NCBI GenBank assembly: GCA_040880545.1
Contig: JBBDIE010000177.1
Coordinates: 5,073-69,072, forward strand
Source of the DNA: M55B112 sp040880545
Lineage (GTDB): Bacteria; Bacteroidota; Bacteroidia; Bacteroidales; GCA-2748055
Reading direction: 5' to 3'
Length of the DNA: 64,000 bases
The notes beneath the pieces are model-generated. The model saw only the letters and a program-made list of their open reading frames with translations, had not been told where the DNA came from and ran no database searches. This document shows, in pieces, positions 25,386-34,187 of the stretch; the first letter of the stretch is position 1; every line of letters begins with the position of its first letter. Made by a program: the position numbers and the translations under genes.

Positions 25386-27214
25386 ATGATGAGAATACCA
25401 TGTATTATGTTCCTGCTGATGGCTCAGATAATAACAACGACGGCGCAAATCAGCCAGGGAGGTTTTCCGGAGATGAACGCTGCCGATTTCAATGCATCCA
25501 GCGTAATGTATCTGCTTGAACCGGAAAATAAGATCGTGGTAGAAGGTCTGAAAAGTACAGGGTATAGCACTTATAAAAAAGGACTTCACTACGCCACCGA
25601 AAGACCGGTGGATCTTTCCCCGGAATTCAATGGAGAATGGATCGAAAAAGNNNNNNNNNNNNNNNNNNNNNNNNNNNNNNNNNNNNNNNNNNNNNNNNNN
25701 NNNNNNNNNNNNNNNNNNNNNNNNNNNNNNNNNNNNNNNNNNNNNNNNNNACCGAAAGACCGGTGGATCTTTCCCCGGAATTCAATGGAGAATGGATCGA
25801 AAAAGATGGAATGCATATCTGGCGGGCTCACCTGGTATCGCCCGAAGCTTATTCTGTAGGTGTGCTTTTTTCAGAGTTTGAACTGTATGAAGGAACCAGG
25901 CTTTTTTTATATAATCCCTCCGGGAAATATATAAAAGGAGGATTTACAATTAAGAATAACAAGGAATTCGGGAGTTTGTACGTGGGACATATACCCGGGG
26001 AAGAGGTGATCATCGAGCTTCAAGTGGATGATCCTGGCAGACAATATGGAAAACTCAGGATAGGCTCGATCTCCCATGCATTTTTACCTGTCTTTGCTGA
26101 AAAACAGGTTGACGCATCAACGCTTGGGACTTCACAGGATTGCGAGATCGATGTAAATTGTGTGGAAGGGGAGGAGTGGCAGACACTGAAACGGTCTGTA
26201 TGTCATATCAGCACCATAAGTTTGCTATGTAGCGGGGCATTGGTCAATAATACCGCCTACAACGGAGAACCTTATATTTTAACAGCGGAACATTGTATCA
26301 ACAAAGACTTTTATGCGGCTAATTCTGTTTTTTATTTTGGATATGAAAACAGTGATTGCGGACTGGCTGATGGAACCAAGGATCAATCTGTAAGCGGAGC
26401 CCATCTGATGGCCACGGGTGATTCACTGGACTTTTCACTTGTTAAACTCTCATCAAAGCCCCCCAGGGAATACGATGTATACTACGCCGGATGGGATGCA
26501 CGGGAACAGGGACATGCTTCAACGGTGACGCTTCATCATCCCAATGCAGATGTGATGAAGATTTCCTACGATTTCGATCCAACCGCGGAAGCTGTTAGAT
26601 TGCCAGGCGATCTGGAAGATTACATTTTGGAATCCAACTACCGGATACTTGAATGGGATATCGGGTCCACTGAAGGGGGTTCATCGGGAGGTCCACTTTT
26701 TAACTCATCAAAAAGAATTGTCGGGAGCCTTTCTGGCGGACTCGCCTCTTGCGGCGATTCTATTGGATATGATGCGGAAAATGACAGGGTAATTTATTCA
26801 CTATCAAAAAACAGAAACGACTATTTCTCTAAATTTCATTTTAACTGGAATTATTACAAGGAAAGTAGTAAACAATTGAAAAGTTGGCTGGATCCAACCA
26901 ATTCCGGACAGCTTGCCATAGGCGGATTGACCCAAAAATTTGTGGATGTGGAGAATAAAGAAGCAGGTGACCGATCTATGATTGTATATCCAAATCCCTC
27001 CAATGGTGATTTTACTCTGAACTTACCTTATTATTCCGGAAACAGTGCAGTTATCAGGATTTATGATACAATCGGCCGTATGGTGTACAATAGGTCTCAC
27101 CACGCCCTGTATCCGGTCACCATAACACTGCCGTCTGTTCCGTCGGGTATATACCTGATCAGGGTGACCGGGGATCTGATGGATATGTCAGGAAGGATCA
27201 TTATCAGCAAATGA
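25386..27214 (+). CDS. Secreted trypsin-like serine protease with type IX secretion tail (interrupted by an N gap)
   Basis: A signal peptide (about residues 1-21) is followed by an N-terminal region and a chymotrypsin-fold domain. The triad is visible: His in ILTAEHCIN, Asp in LDFSLVKL and Ser in GGSSGGPLF, like lysyl-endopeptidase-type enzymes. The last 75 residues (MIVYPNPSNGDFTLNLPYY onward) are a type IX sorting domain, so the mature enzyme should be exported across the outer membrane. As printed, the two halves are in different frames. Removing the Ns and one copy of the flanking 55-bp repeat joins them in frame to 557 residues, so the gene is probably intact. Its stop overlaps the next start (ATGA), coupling it to an ABC importer. 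Confidence 0.85.
25596..25805. other. 100-N scaffold gap flanked by an identical 55-bp sequence
   Basis: Positions 25596-25650 and 25751-25805 are identical, and 25651-25750 are Ns. The simplest reading is that two contigs overlapping by 55 bp were scaffolded without merging. Collapsing the repeat restores one open reading frame through the protease gene (265 + 1409 = 1674 nt, 558 codons). Confidence 0.9.
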
Positions 27215-28362
27215 TAAAGCAAATTTTATATATAATCCTACTACTATTCATTGCAGTTGGTTGTAAGAACACCGGCAACGAGAATCGCAATGCAGGAAGC
27301 GGGTCACAGAGAATTTCAGATAACGTTCAGTATGCAGAAAAATTCAGAACAGAGAAGATCGGTGATGCCACTCTTTTAGAGGTGTTTACCCCCTGGCAGA
27401 ATGCCTCGGAAACATCATTCAGGTATGTGGCCGCCAGTGATAGGACGGCAGTACCGGACTCAGTGCGGGGGCACACTTTCATAAAAACACCTGTACAACG
27501 CGTAGTGATCATGTCAACTACATTTATTCCGTTTCTGGATACTTTAGGGGAATTGCATACCATACGGGGTATCTCCGGTGGAAATAATATTTATGATACT
27601 GAATTGTACAAACAGTATTTAACAGGAAGTTTACGGGAAGTGGGCCATGACCACAACCTCAACTACGAAGTGTTGGTTGATCTTGATCCTGATGTAATTT
27701 TCATGTTCGGTGTACAATCGGGGATTGTTCAGTCCATAAGAAAACTGGAAGATATCGGGATACCTGTTGTGCTTTGTGCAGATTACCTTGAACCTCATCC
27801 GCTGGGGCGGAGTGAATGGCTTAAGTTTTTTTCCGTCTTTTTTGAAAAGGAGGAGATGGCCGATTCGCTATTCGGAGATATAGTTAAAAAATATAATGAC
27901 CTTGTTTTTTCAGCATCCTGCTTTACCGAAATACCAAAGGTGATGCTGGGACTTCCCTGGAAGGACAGTTGGCACGTTGCTGGTGGAAGATCTTTTGCCG
28001 CACAACTGATCAGGGATGCAGGCGGTGAATATATTTATGAGGATCTTGATAATACAGAGGCTAAACCTTATAGTATTGAATCTGTTTTTATGCGTGGTCA
28101 GGATGCCCGTATATGGATCAATCCCGGGGTAGCAAAAAGCAGAAAAGCAATCCTTGATCATGATCAGCGTTTTGGGGCCCTCAGTTCTTTCAGGGAAGAA
28201 CGGGTATTTAATAATATTAAACGGTTGGGGCCGGGAGGAGGTAATGATTACTGGGAATCGGGAGTGCTCCGCCCGGATTTGATCCTTTCAGATCTCATCA
28301 GGATTTTTCATCATCCCGGGGTTACTAACGATTCACTGCATTATTATTTAAAGCTCAACTGA
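27211..28362 (+). CDS. Periplasmic-binding lipoprotein of a cobalamin/iron-chelate ABC importer
   Basis: The 383-residue protein starts with a lipoprotein signal (LLLFIAVGC, Cys near residue 18) and has the class III binding-protein fold of BtuF/FepB/FhuD. PVQRVVIMSTTFIPFLDTLGELHTIRGISGG near residue 95 and YEVLVDLDPDVIFMFG near 148 are typical of this family. It would deliver a corrinoid, haem or ferric chelate to the permease encoded downstream. The substrate cannot be decided. Its ATG overlaps the stop of the secreted protease by 4 bp, which suggests the two act in one process. Confidence 0.85.
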   Translation: MIKQILYIILLLFIAVGCKNTGNENRNAGSGSQRISDNVQYAEKFRTEKIGDATLLEVFTPWQNASETSFRYVAASDRTAVPDSVRGHTFIKTPVQRVVIMSTTFIPFLDTLGELHTIRGISGGNNIYDTELYKQYLTGSLREVGHDHNLNYEVLVDLDPDVIFMFGVQSGIVQSIRKLEDIGIPVVLCADYLEPHPLGRSEWLKFFSVFFEKEEMADSLFGDIVKKYNDLVFSASCFTEIPKVMLGLPWKDSWHVAGGRSFAAQLIRDAGGEYIYEDLDNTEAKPYSIESVFMRGQDARIWINPGVAKSRKAILDHDQRFGALSSFREERVFNNIKRLGPGGGNDYWESGVLRPDLILSDLIRIFHHPGVTNDSLHYYLKLN

Positions 28363-28425
28363 GCTGATTTTCCCCTGATTCATCAAAATTATTTCTAATT
28401 TTGGTTATCATCAAAATTCTACCAC

Positions 28426-28707
28426 ATGGCCAGTATCCGAAAATTAAAGAAAGACATCAATACCCTGACGTACGATATGCTTTCCAGGTGTTATATCCTG
28501 AAAAGTTATGATCCGGAAATGAATGAAGACAAGTTTGATGAGGTTATCAGAAAGATTGTTTACCTGAGAAATGATCTGATACTTCGGATCAATCATCCGG
28601 AGACTGATGCGGAAAGTAAAAATCTGAAAATCCATTACAGGAAGGTAAAGGAAGACATGTACGAATTGCTTGGTGTCATTGAGGAATTAAATACAAAACA
28701 GGATTGA
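28426..28707 (+). CDS. Small conserved helical protein in the ABC importer operon
   Basis: This 93-residue protein is strongly charged and predicted helical, without a signal peptide or membrane segment. I do not recognise a family with certainty. It lies between the binding-protein and permease genes of the importer. Its TGA stop overlaps the TTG start of the permease (28704-28707), so translation is coupled. A cytosolic accessory role in uptake is possible but unproven. Confidence 0.7.
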   Translation: MASIRKLKKDINTLTYDMLSRCYILKSYDPEMNEDKFDEVIRKIVYLRNDLILRINHPETDAESKNLKIHYRKVKEDMYELLGVIEELNTKQD

Positions 28708-29726
28708 CGGAACATTCCAGATATCTCACAAGGATAGTTGGGCTGGGGCTGCTCCTGGTGGTCCTTGTTATCCTTGATATTTCACTCGGCACCGTTAAAA
28801 TACCATTTGGGGAGATTACCTCCTTTTTTATGGGAAAGGGAGAGCTGTCTCAACAACATCGGTTTATTTTGTTCGATTTCAGAATTCCACGGGTGATCAC
28901 AGCAATACTGGCAGGCTCGGCCCTGGCAGTAAGCGGACTACAAATGCAGGCCATCTTTCGAAATCCACTGGCGGGCCCGTATGTACTTGGTATCAGTTCG
29001 GGGGCAAGTCTTGGAGCCGCCCTGGTTCTTCTGGGTACCGGAGCTATCACAACAGGGATACTTGCCAGATGGGGTATCGTAACAGCGGCCTGGCTCGGAG
29101 CCGCTTCAGTTATGTTTATACTGCTTCTTGTTACTATTCGTATAAGGAGTATTATGACCATTCTCATTCTTGGGATCATGTTCAGCAGCGGATTGTCGGC
29201 AATCATCAGTATTATGCAGTATTTTGGGAATGCCGTGGCATTGAAATCATTTGTTATCTGGAGCCTCGGCAGTTTGGGAGATGTCTCAGGCAGCTCCCTG
29301 TCGGTATTATTGGTAACGATTATTCCCGGTTTGATTCTCTCACTTTTTACGGTCAAAGGGTTAAATGCTATGATGTTAGGGGAGGAGTTGGCTGGCACAT
29401 TAGGTGTTAACATATTGGCAACAAGAATTTTGGTATTTATCAGTACCAGTGTGCTGGCTGGAAGTGTCACAGCCTTTTGTGGCCCTATCGGCTTTATAGG
29501 AATAGCGGTTCCGCATATCACAAGGTTTTATATTGGTAAATCCGATATCAGGTACCTGCTGCCGGCTACGATCCTGATGGGAATGGTATTATTGGTTTTC
29601 AGCGATATTATTTCACAGGTACCCGGTTCCGACAGGATCCTCCCCATCAATGCCATTACCTCGTTGATCGGAATTCCGGTAGTGATCTGGGTCGTGATCA
29701 GCAGGAGAAAGGCTTATAACGGTTAA
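28704..29726 (+). CDS. FecCD-type ABC transporter permease (BtuC-like)
   Basis: The 340-residue protein has about ten membrane segments and the FecCD hallmarks: RIPRVITAILAGSALAVSGLQMQAIFRNPLAGPYVLGISSGAS (in pieces across residues 51-94) and FCGPIGFIGIAVPHITRF near 255-273, which contacts the ATPase. It forms the channel for cobalamin, haem or ferric-siderophore import. The start is TTG at 28704, overlapping the previous stop; the next in-frame ATG would delete the first membrane segment. It is followed by the ATPase gene after 1 bp. Confidence 0.93.
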   Translation: MTEHSRYLTRIVGLGLLLVVLVILDISLGTVKIPFGEITSFFMGKGELSQQHRFILFDFRIPRVITAILAGSALAVSGLQMQAIFRNPLAGPYVLGISSGASLGAALVLLGTGAITTGILARWGIVTAAWLGAASVMFILLLVTIRIRSIMTILILGIMFSSGLSAIISIMQYFGNAVALKSFVIWSLGSLGDVSGSSLSVLLVTIIPGLILSLFTVKGLNAMMLGEELAGTLGVNILATRILVFISTSVLAGSVTAFCGPIGFIGIAVPHITRFYIGKSDIRYLLPATILMGMVLLVFSDIISQVPGSDRILPINAITSLIGIPVVIWVVISRRKAYNG

Positions 29727-29727
29727 A

Positions 29728-30741
29728 ATGACACAGCGGGATACGGCACATATAATGGAATTAATTGACCTCTGGCTGGGTTACCGGCCGGATAATTACC
29801 TGTTGAAGCAAGTGAATGCCAAAATTGGACAGGGTGAAATGATCGCACTGGTTGGCAGGAACGGTACGGGCAAAAGCACATTACTCAGGACCATTGCAGG
29901 TATCCAGCATGCAGCCAGGGGAGGGGTGAAACTCAACGGACGTTCAATAGAAACTACGCATCAGCGGCAACTGGCCTCCTGGATTTCGTTTGTGGGAACA
30001 GGCAGTAGCATCACCGAGAATTTAACTGTGTTTGAGATGGTATCTCTGGGCAGGCACCCTTACACCAACTGGTGGGGTGCCCTGGGTGTTGTTGACAGGC
30101 AAAAAATTAATGAGTCACTCAGGTTTGTGGGAATGGAGGAGTTTTCAGGGGCAAGGATCGACAGGCTTAGTGACGGTGAGCGACAGCGGGTAATGATTGC
30201 CATGGCACTGGCACAGGATACGAAAATCATTATACTCGATGAACCCACCGCTTTTCTGGATATTCCCAACAGAATCGGTATTGTTGAAGTACTCCATAAG
30301 CTTAAAGCAGATGGTCGTTCTGTCATTTATTCAACACACGAATTTGACAATGTATTTACGTATGCTGACAAAATATGGGTGATACACAATCAGCGGATCA
30401 TTGAGGGGGCTCCGGAGGACCTGGGAATGGACAAGGTTTTTGAAGAGATATTCAGGGATGCTGATGTAGCATTCGATCAGGAAAATCTTCGGTTTGTCCG
30501 AGAAATAAACCCGGGGAAGAAAATATTCCTGGATGCTGAGGATCAGCATGTGGAATACTGGACATACAGAGCCTTGGAAAGAATCGGCTTTCGTGTGGTA
30601 AGAGAATATGAAGAGAATTTATTAAGGGTCACAGCAAGGAAAGAGAAGGGCCGCTACCAATGGAACATTGAAGAGAAACATACCACAACTGCTTTCAAAT
30701 CGTTATATGCTTTGGCAGGATACTTGATTATAGAGAATTAA
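29728..30741 (+). CDS. ABC transporter ATP-binding protein with C-terminal extension (FecE/BtuD-like)
   Basis: The first 250 residues form the ATPase: Walker A GRNGTGKST near residue 42, signature LSDGERQRVM near 146, and Walker B IIILDEPTAFLD near 168. The usual Gln of the Q loop is not evident (SFVGTGSSITENLTV), a feature I believe is shared by related Bacteroidota proteins. About 85 further residues (from near 250) form an extra domain ending in LAGYLIIEN; this may be regulatory, but its function is unknown. With the two preceding genes it completes a metal-chelate or corrinoid importer. The protein is 337 residues, longer than E. coli BtuD (249). Confidence 0.92.
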   Translation: MTQRDTAHIMELIDLWLGYRPDNYLLKQVNAKIGQGEMIALVGRNGTGKSTLLRTIAGIQHAARGGVKLNGRSIETTHQRQLASWISFVGTGSSITENLTVFEMVSLGRHPYTNWWGALGVVDRQKINESLRFVGMEEFSGARIDRLSDGERQRVMIAMALAQDTKIIILDEPTAFLDIPNRIGIVEVLHKLKADGRSVIYSTHEFDNVFTYADKIWVIHNQRIIEGAPEDLGMDKVFEEIFRDADVAFDQENLRFVREINPGKKIFLDAEDQHVEYWTYRALERIGFRVVREYEENLLRVTARKEKGRYQWNIEEKHTTTAFKSLYALAGYLIIEN

Positions 30742-30775
30742 AAGTGTAATTTTCACTACCCAAAAGATATAAATT

Positions 30776-31006
30776 ATGGCCAATTCAACTTCAGCAAACG
30801 TAAGAAAAGTAGTAGCCTATATATTATCGGCACTTGTACTGTTGTTTTCAGTGATAGCCATTCTGGCGATATGGGACATCATTGAATACAAATTCCTGAT
30901 CAAAAGGATGTTTCAGTCCCTCATGGTGATATTGGCAGCATCTGCGGTAATCGTGCTGATTTTTGCTATACTCGACAGGTCTGACCGGGACGGTGAAGGT
31001 TCCTGA
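30776..31006 (+). CDS. Small membrane protein with two transmembrane segments
   Basis: This 76-residue protein has hydrophobic segments at about residues 11-34 and 45-65, with a charged C-terminus (DRSDRDGEGS). It lies 34 bp after the ABC ATPase gene on the same strand and probably belongs to the same transcript. I know similar small two-helix proteins in Bacteroidota but no function for them. Confidence 0.6.
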   Translation: MANSTSANVRKVVAYILSALVLLFSVIAILAIWDIIEYKFLIKRMFQSLMVILAASAVIVLIFAILDRSDRDGEGS

Positions 31007-31029
31007 ATAGTGACTGCAAGAAAACTAAG

Positions 31030-32145
31030 TTAAATAAGTGCGATAATCTTTTCTGCATTGGAAGAATTGCTGTAGTCACGTAACTTTTCCATACGCTCTT
31101 TCACTCCGGCTTTGTCAAAAGGCACGGTCATTAATGTTTGAATCATTGCAATCGCCTCGCCGGGTGAACTGTATACCTGGCACAAGGGATCCAGCCCGCT
31201 TCCACTGAGCATCAAGGGATTTGCCATGCAGTGCCTTCCCCCGTAAAGGCTGTGCAACAGCTTCAGTTTCAGACCTGTGGGTTGGTAGGTATACAACAGG
31301 TTTATGTGTGCATTGGAAACCAGCTTATTCATCGCATCACCCGACGGGTTAGAGATAAGTTCAATATGCGGGTACCGGTTACATCTTTTTCTGACGAAAT
31401 GAGAAGGATCCTTTCCGGCAATGACCACCCTATAACCAACTTTCGACAACACATTCTTTACCAGATACAATAAAGCCTTCTCGTTTTCAGGTACCGACAG
31501 ATTTCCATGGAAGAGGATATAATCTCCCGTTCCGGTCGGGGAAGTAACCTCATGGTGCTGATGAAAGGCGGACACATATCTGCTGTTTCCATACTTTTCG
31601 TTGAAATAGGCGGTGTCGGTTGTGGATATGGAAAGCAGCTGTCCGGCCCTGCCGAGAATTGATTCATACCTGGCTAATTTGGCTGATTCGCTCCGCAGGA
31701 ACAGTTTCCTGAATAAACCCCGTTCACTTTGGGAAAGCATCCCGTAATATTTGTGTTCTATATTGTGGGTCCTTACCAACACTCTTTTTCCTGCTGCAAC
31801 ACATTTATCAAGCAGATACGTAGTGTGGATCCCTTCAAACATTACCGGGTGCCGGTCACCAAGAAGGTTTCTTTCAAGTTCTTCCGAATTCCTGGTAATA
31901 ACAATATAGGGCAATGGATGGAAAAAATAACGGAACCCTGATCTTCGCTTGTAATAATATACTGTATGACAAATATTGTCCAGTTCACGAGCCTCTTTCC
32001 GGTCATAGATAAATGAGTGAAGAATAATGTTTAACCCGGCATCCTTCATGGCCCTCAGCTTATAATAAATATCGATAATTCCCCCGTAATCGGGCGGAAA
32101 AGGAACATTGAAGGCTATTACATGAATAAATTTCTCTTCTTCCAT
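31030..32145 (-). CDS. Glycosyltransferase, GT4-like (GT-B fold)
   Basis: The 371-residue protein has a GT-B layout. The N-terminal PFPPDYGGIIDIYYKLRAMKDAG is typical of GT4 acceptor domains, RTHNIEHKYYG near residue 126 is a catalytic-region motif, and the C-terminal half contains VVIAGKDPS and a nucleotide-sugar-binding region ending near LMLSGSGLDPLCQVYSSPGEA. Donor and acceptor are unknown. It stands alone and is divergent from argS. A -7-type promoter element lies 33 bp upstream. Confidence 0.8.
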   Translation of the reverse strand: MEEEKFIHVIAFNVPFPPDYGGIIDIYYKLRAMKDAGLNIILHSFIYDRKEARELDNICHTVYYYKRRSGFRYFFHPLPYIVITRNSEELERNLLGDRHPVMFEGIHTTYLLDKCVAAGKRVLVRTHNIEHKYYGMLSQSERGLFRKLFLRSESAKLARYESILGRAGQLLSISTTDTAYFNEKYGNSRYVSAFHQHHEVTSPTGTGDYILFHGNLSVPENEKALLYLVKNVLSKVGYRVVIAGKDPSHFVRKRCNRYPHIELISNPSGDAMNKLVSNAHINLLYTYQPTGLKLKLLHSLYGGRHCMANPLMLSGSGLDPLCQVYSSPGEAIAMIQTLMTVPFDKAGVKERMEKLRDYSNSSNAEKIIALI

Positions 32146-32177
32146 TAAACCATTTGAAGTAATTTAAATCATAATTA

Positions 32178-32185
32178 CAAATGTA
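32178..32185 (-). promoter_or_regulatory. Candidate -7 promoter element of the GT4 gene
   Basis: Read on the minus strand this is TACATTTG, a full match to TAnnTTTG, with a predicted start near 32171. No matching -33 element was seen. Confidence 0.4.
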
Positions 32186-32465
32186 AGAAAGTTCTTTGCC
32201 CCATTGTTATTATTTTGAAACATCATTTCAAAATCACCCTGGATATTGTTCAGCTGAGACTGGAAATTAGCTTAAAGCAGCAGGATACAACAAACTTCAG
32301 AAAAAAGCAGGGATATTTAACATTTTTTAAGAAAAAAGCAAAAAATAGATGTAACAATCAGGATAATACGCCGTTTAATAAGTAGTAAACGTTCTTTACA
32401 AAAATATAAGATCCAATCTTATATTTACTTTTCATAGATTTAGTTTAGGGTTAGTTTAGTTAAAG
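32186..32465 (+). other. Gene-free region before an orphan terminator; candidate small RNA
   Basis: Between the divergent GT4 and argS genes lies about 280 bp with no protein-coding frame. It contains a perfect 11-bp hairpin with a 3-nt loop (AAATATAAGAT at 32402-32412 with ATCTTATATTT at 32416-32426) and an 11-nt-spaced direct repeat TTAGTTTAG (32440-32448 and 32451-32459). It runs into a strong rightward terminator. A short untranslated RNA ending there is a reasonable guess. I could not match it to a known RNA family, and no leader peptide with Arg codons is present. Confidence 0.4.
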
Positions 32466-32496
32466 AACCGCCTCTCACAGGGGCGGTTTTTTTTTT
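32466..32496 (+). terminator. Orphan rho-independent terminator upstream of argS
   Basis: A 9-bp stem with one G-T pair (AACCGCCTC at 32466-32474, GGGGCGGTT at 32480-32488), a 5-nt loop and a ten-T run form a strong rightward terminator. No annotated rightward gene precedes it within 1.4 kb, so it must end an unrecognised transcript or act as a block before argS. Confidence 0.85.
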
Positions 32497-32503
32497 ATCT
32501 TTG
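32496..32503 (+). promoter_or_regulatory. Candidate -7 promoter element of argS
   Basis: TATCTTTG matches TAnnTTTG fully, overlaps the end of the orphan terminator's T run, and would start transcription near 32510, about 14 nt before the argS ATG. There is no TTTG at 19 bp upstream. Confidence 0.45.
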
Positions 32504-32523
32504 CTCTCCAATTTTATTACGTA

Positions 32524-34118
32524 ATGCAAAGATTAGAAGAAATACTCACAAATGCAGTAATCCGGGGTGTTAGTGAACTCTGGCAGACAAAAATTACAGA
32601 ACCGCTGGTTCAGATTCAACGGACCAGGAGAGAAATTGAGGGAGATCTTACTGTAGTAGTATTTCCATTTGTCAGGCTGGCTGGTAAATCGCCGGAAGAG
32701 ACCGCCGAAGCCCTGGGTAAATATCTTTCGGGTACTCTGGAAGAAATCAGTAATTTCAATGTTATAAAAGGGTTTCTTAATCTCACTGTTTCGGAATCTT
32801 TCTGGCTTGAATATATTTCATTCATTGCAGGAGATGATCAGTATGGACTTAGCAAACCAAAAAAGGATGCTCCCACTGTAATGGTTGAGTACTCCAGTCC
32901 AAACACCAATAAACCACTTCATCTGGGCCATGTTCGGAATAACCTTCTCGGATATTCCATGTCAAAAATATTGGAAGCTAATGGTTTCCGGGTGATCAAG
33001 GTAAACCTTGTAAACGACCGTGGTATACATATCTGTAAATCAATGATTGCCTGGCAACTGTTTGGCAACGGCGAAACACCCGAATCTTCCGGAAAGAAGG
33101 GCGATAAACTGGTGGGAGATTATTATGTACGGTTCGACAAGGAGCATAAAAAGCAGGTTGCTGAGCTGATTGCTACCGGCTTGGACAAAAAAGAAGCTGA
33201 GGTGGCTGCCCCGATAATGGNNNNNNNNNNNNNNNNNNNNNNNNNNNNNNNNNNNNNNNNNNNNNNNNNNNNNNNNNNNNNNNNNNNNNNNNNNNNNNNN
33301 NNNNNNNNNNNNNNNNNNNNACCTCGGTATATATGACCCAGGACGTGGGAACAGCGCATCAGCGATTCTCAGAATATCCCATCGAGAAACATATCTATGT
33401 GGTAGGGAATGAGCAGAATTATCATTTTCAGGTACTTCGACTGGTACTTGAAAAGCTGGGGTTTGAATGGTTCGATAAATTGTTCCATCTCTCGTATGGT
33501 ATGGTGGAACTACCGGAAGGAAAAATGAAATCCAGGGAAGGCACCGTGGTGGATGCCGATGACCTGGTGGATGAGATGATCTCCACCGCAAAACAGATGT
33601 CCGATGAACTTGGTAAACTTGGAGAATATAGCCAGGAAGAGAAAGAGAATATCTACCGCCAGGTTGGCCTCGGAGCCTTGAAGTATTTCATCCTGAAGGT
33701 GGAGGCAAAAAAGAATATGTTGTTTGACCCCGCGGAATCCATCGATTTTAACGGAAATACCGGACCATTTATCCAATACACGTACGCCCGGATCAGGAGT
33801 GTACTGAGGAATAGCGGTACTATTAATGCAGATATTCCGCATATCAGTTTAAATGAGAAAGAGGTCGGGGTGGCCCGACTCATACACGATTTTCCCGATA
33901 TTGTAAAGACGGCAGGAGAAGAACTGAATCCATCGGTGATCGCCAACTTCATGTACGATGTTGCAAAAGAATTTAACCAGTTCTACCACGACCACAGTAT
34001 TCTTAATGCAGAGGATAGCGATACCCGGTTATTCAGAATTCACCTTTCCAGGATCATTGGTAATATTCTCGAAAATGGGATGGGGCTGCTTGGAATAGAA
34101 GTCCCTGAAAGAATGTAG
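32524..34118 (+). CDS. argS: Arginyl-tRNA synthetase (internal N gap)
   Basis: ArgS charges tRNA-Arg. The left part (232 residues) has the N-terminal additional domain and the class I HIGH-type signature SSPNTNKPLHLGHVRNN near residue 125. The right part (265 residues, starting TSVYMTQD) has the catalytic loop ELPEGKMKSREGTVVDADDL and the anticodon-binding helical domain ending in LGIEVPERM. The 100 Ns at 33221-33320 replace a larger piece. Family lengths of about 590-600 imply 90-100 missing codons, and 100 nt would not keep the frame. The gene is likely intact in the real genome. Confidence 0.95.
33221..33320. other. 100-N assembly gap inside argS
   Basis: Here the flanks do not overlap, unlike the first gap. 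The true gap must be 2 modulo 3 in length to keep argS open, so the 100-N length is nominal. It is probably about 270-300 nt judging from the family length. Confidence 0.85.
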
Positions 34119-34140
34119 ATACATAGCTGCCAGGTAATAA

Positions 34141-34160
34141 AGACAAGGCATGCCTTGTCT
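34141..34160. repeat. 20-bp perfect palindrome between argS and folD
   Basis: AGACAAGGCATGCCTTGTCT is a perfect palindrome between convergent genes. Very similar short hairpin repeats (GACAAGGCATGCCTTGTC cores) occur dispersed in several bacterial phyla as far as I recall, so this may be one copy of such a family. There is no U tract, so it is not a typical terminator. Confidence 0.7.
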
Positions 34161-34187
34161 ATGCCTGAACAGTCGAGTCCTCCCTTG

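Noticed and set aside
25386..27214. Frameshifted pseudogene for the secreted protease
   Set aside because: The frame break is explained by the N gap and duplicated 55-bp flanks; collapse gives an intact gene.
32466..32496. Arginine leader-peptide attenuator for argS
   Set aside because: No upstream reading frame with Arg codons exists and no alternative pairing of the terminator arms was found.
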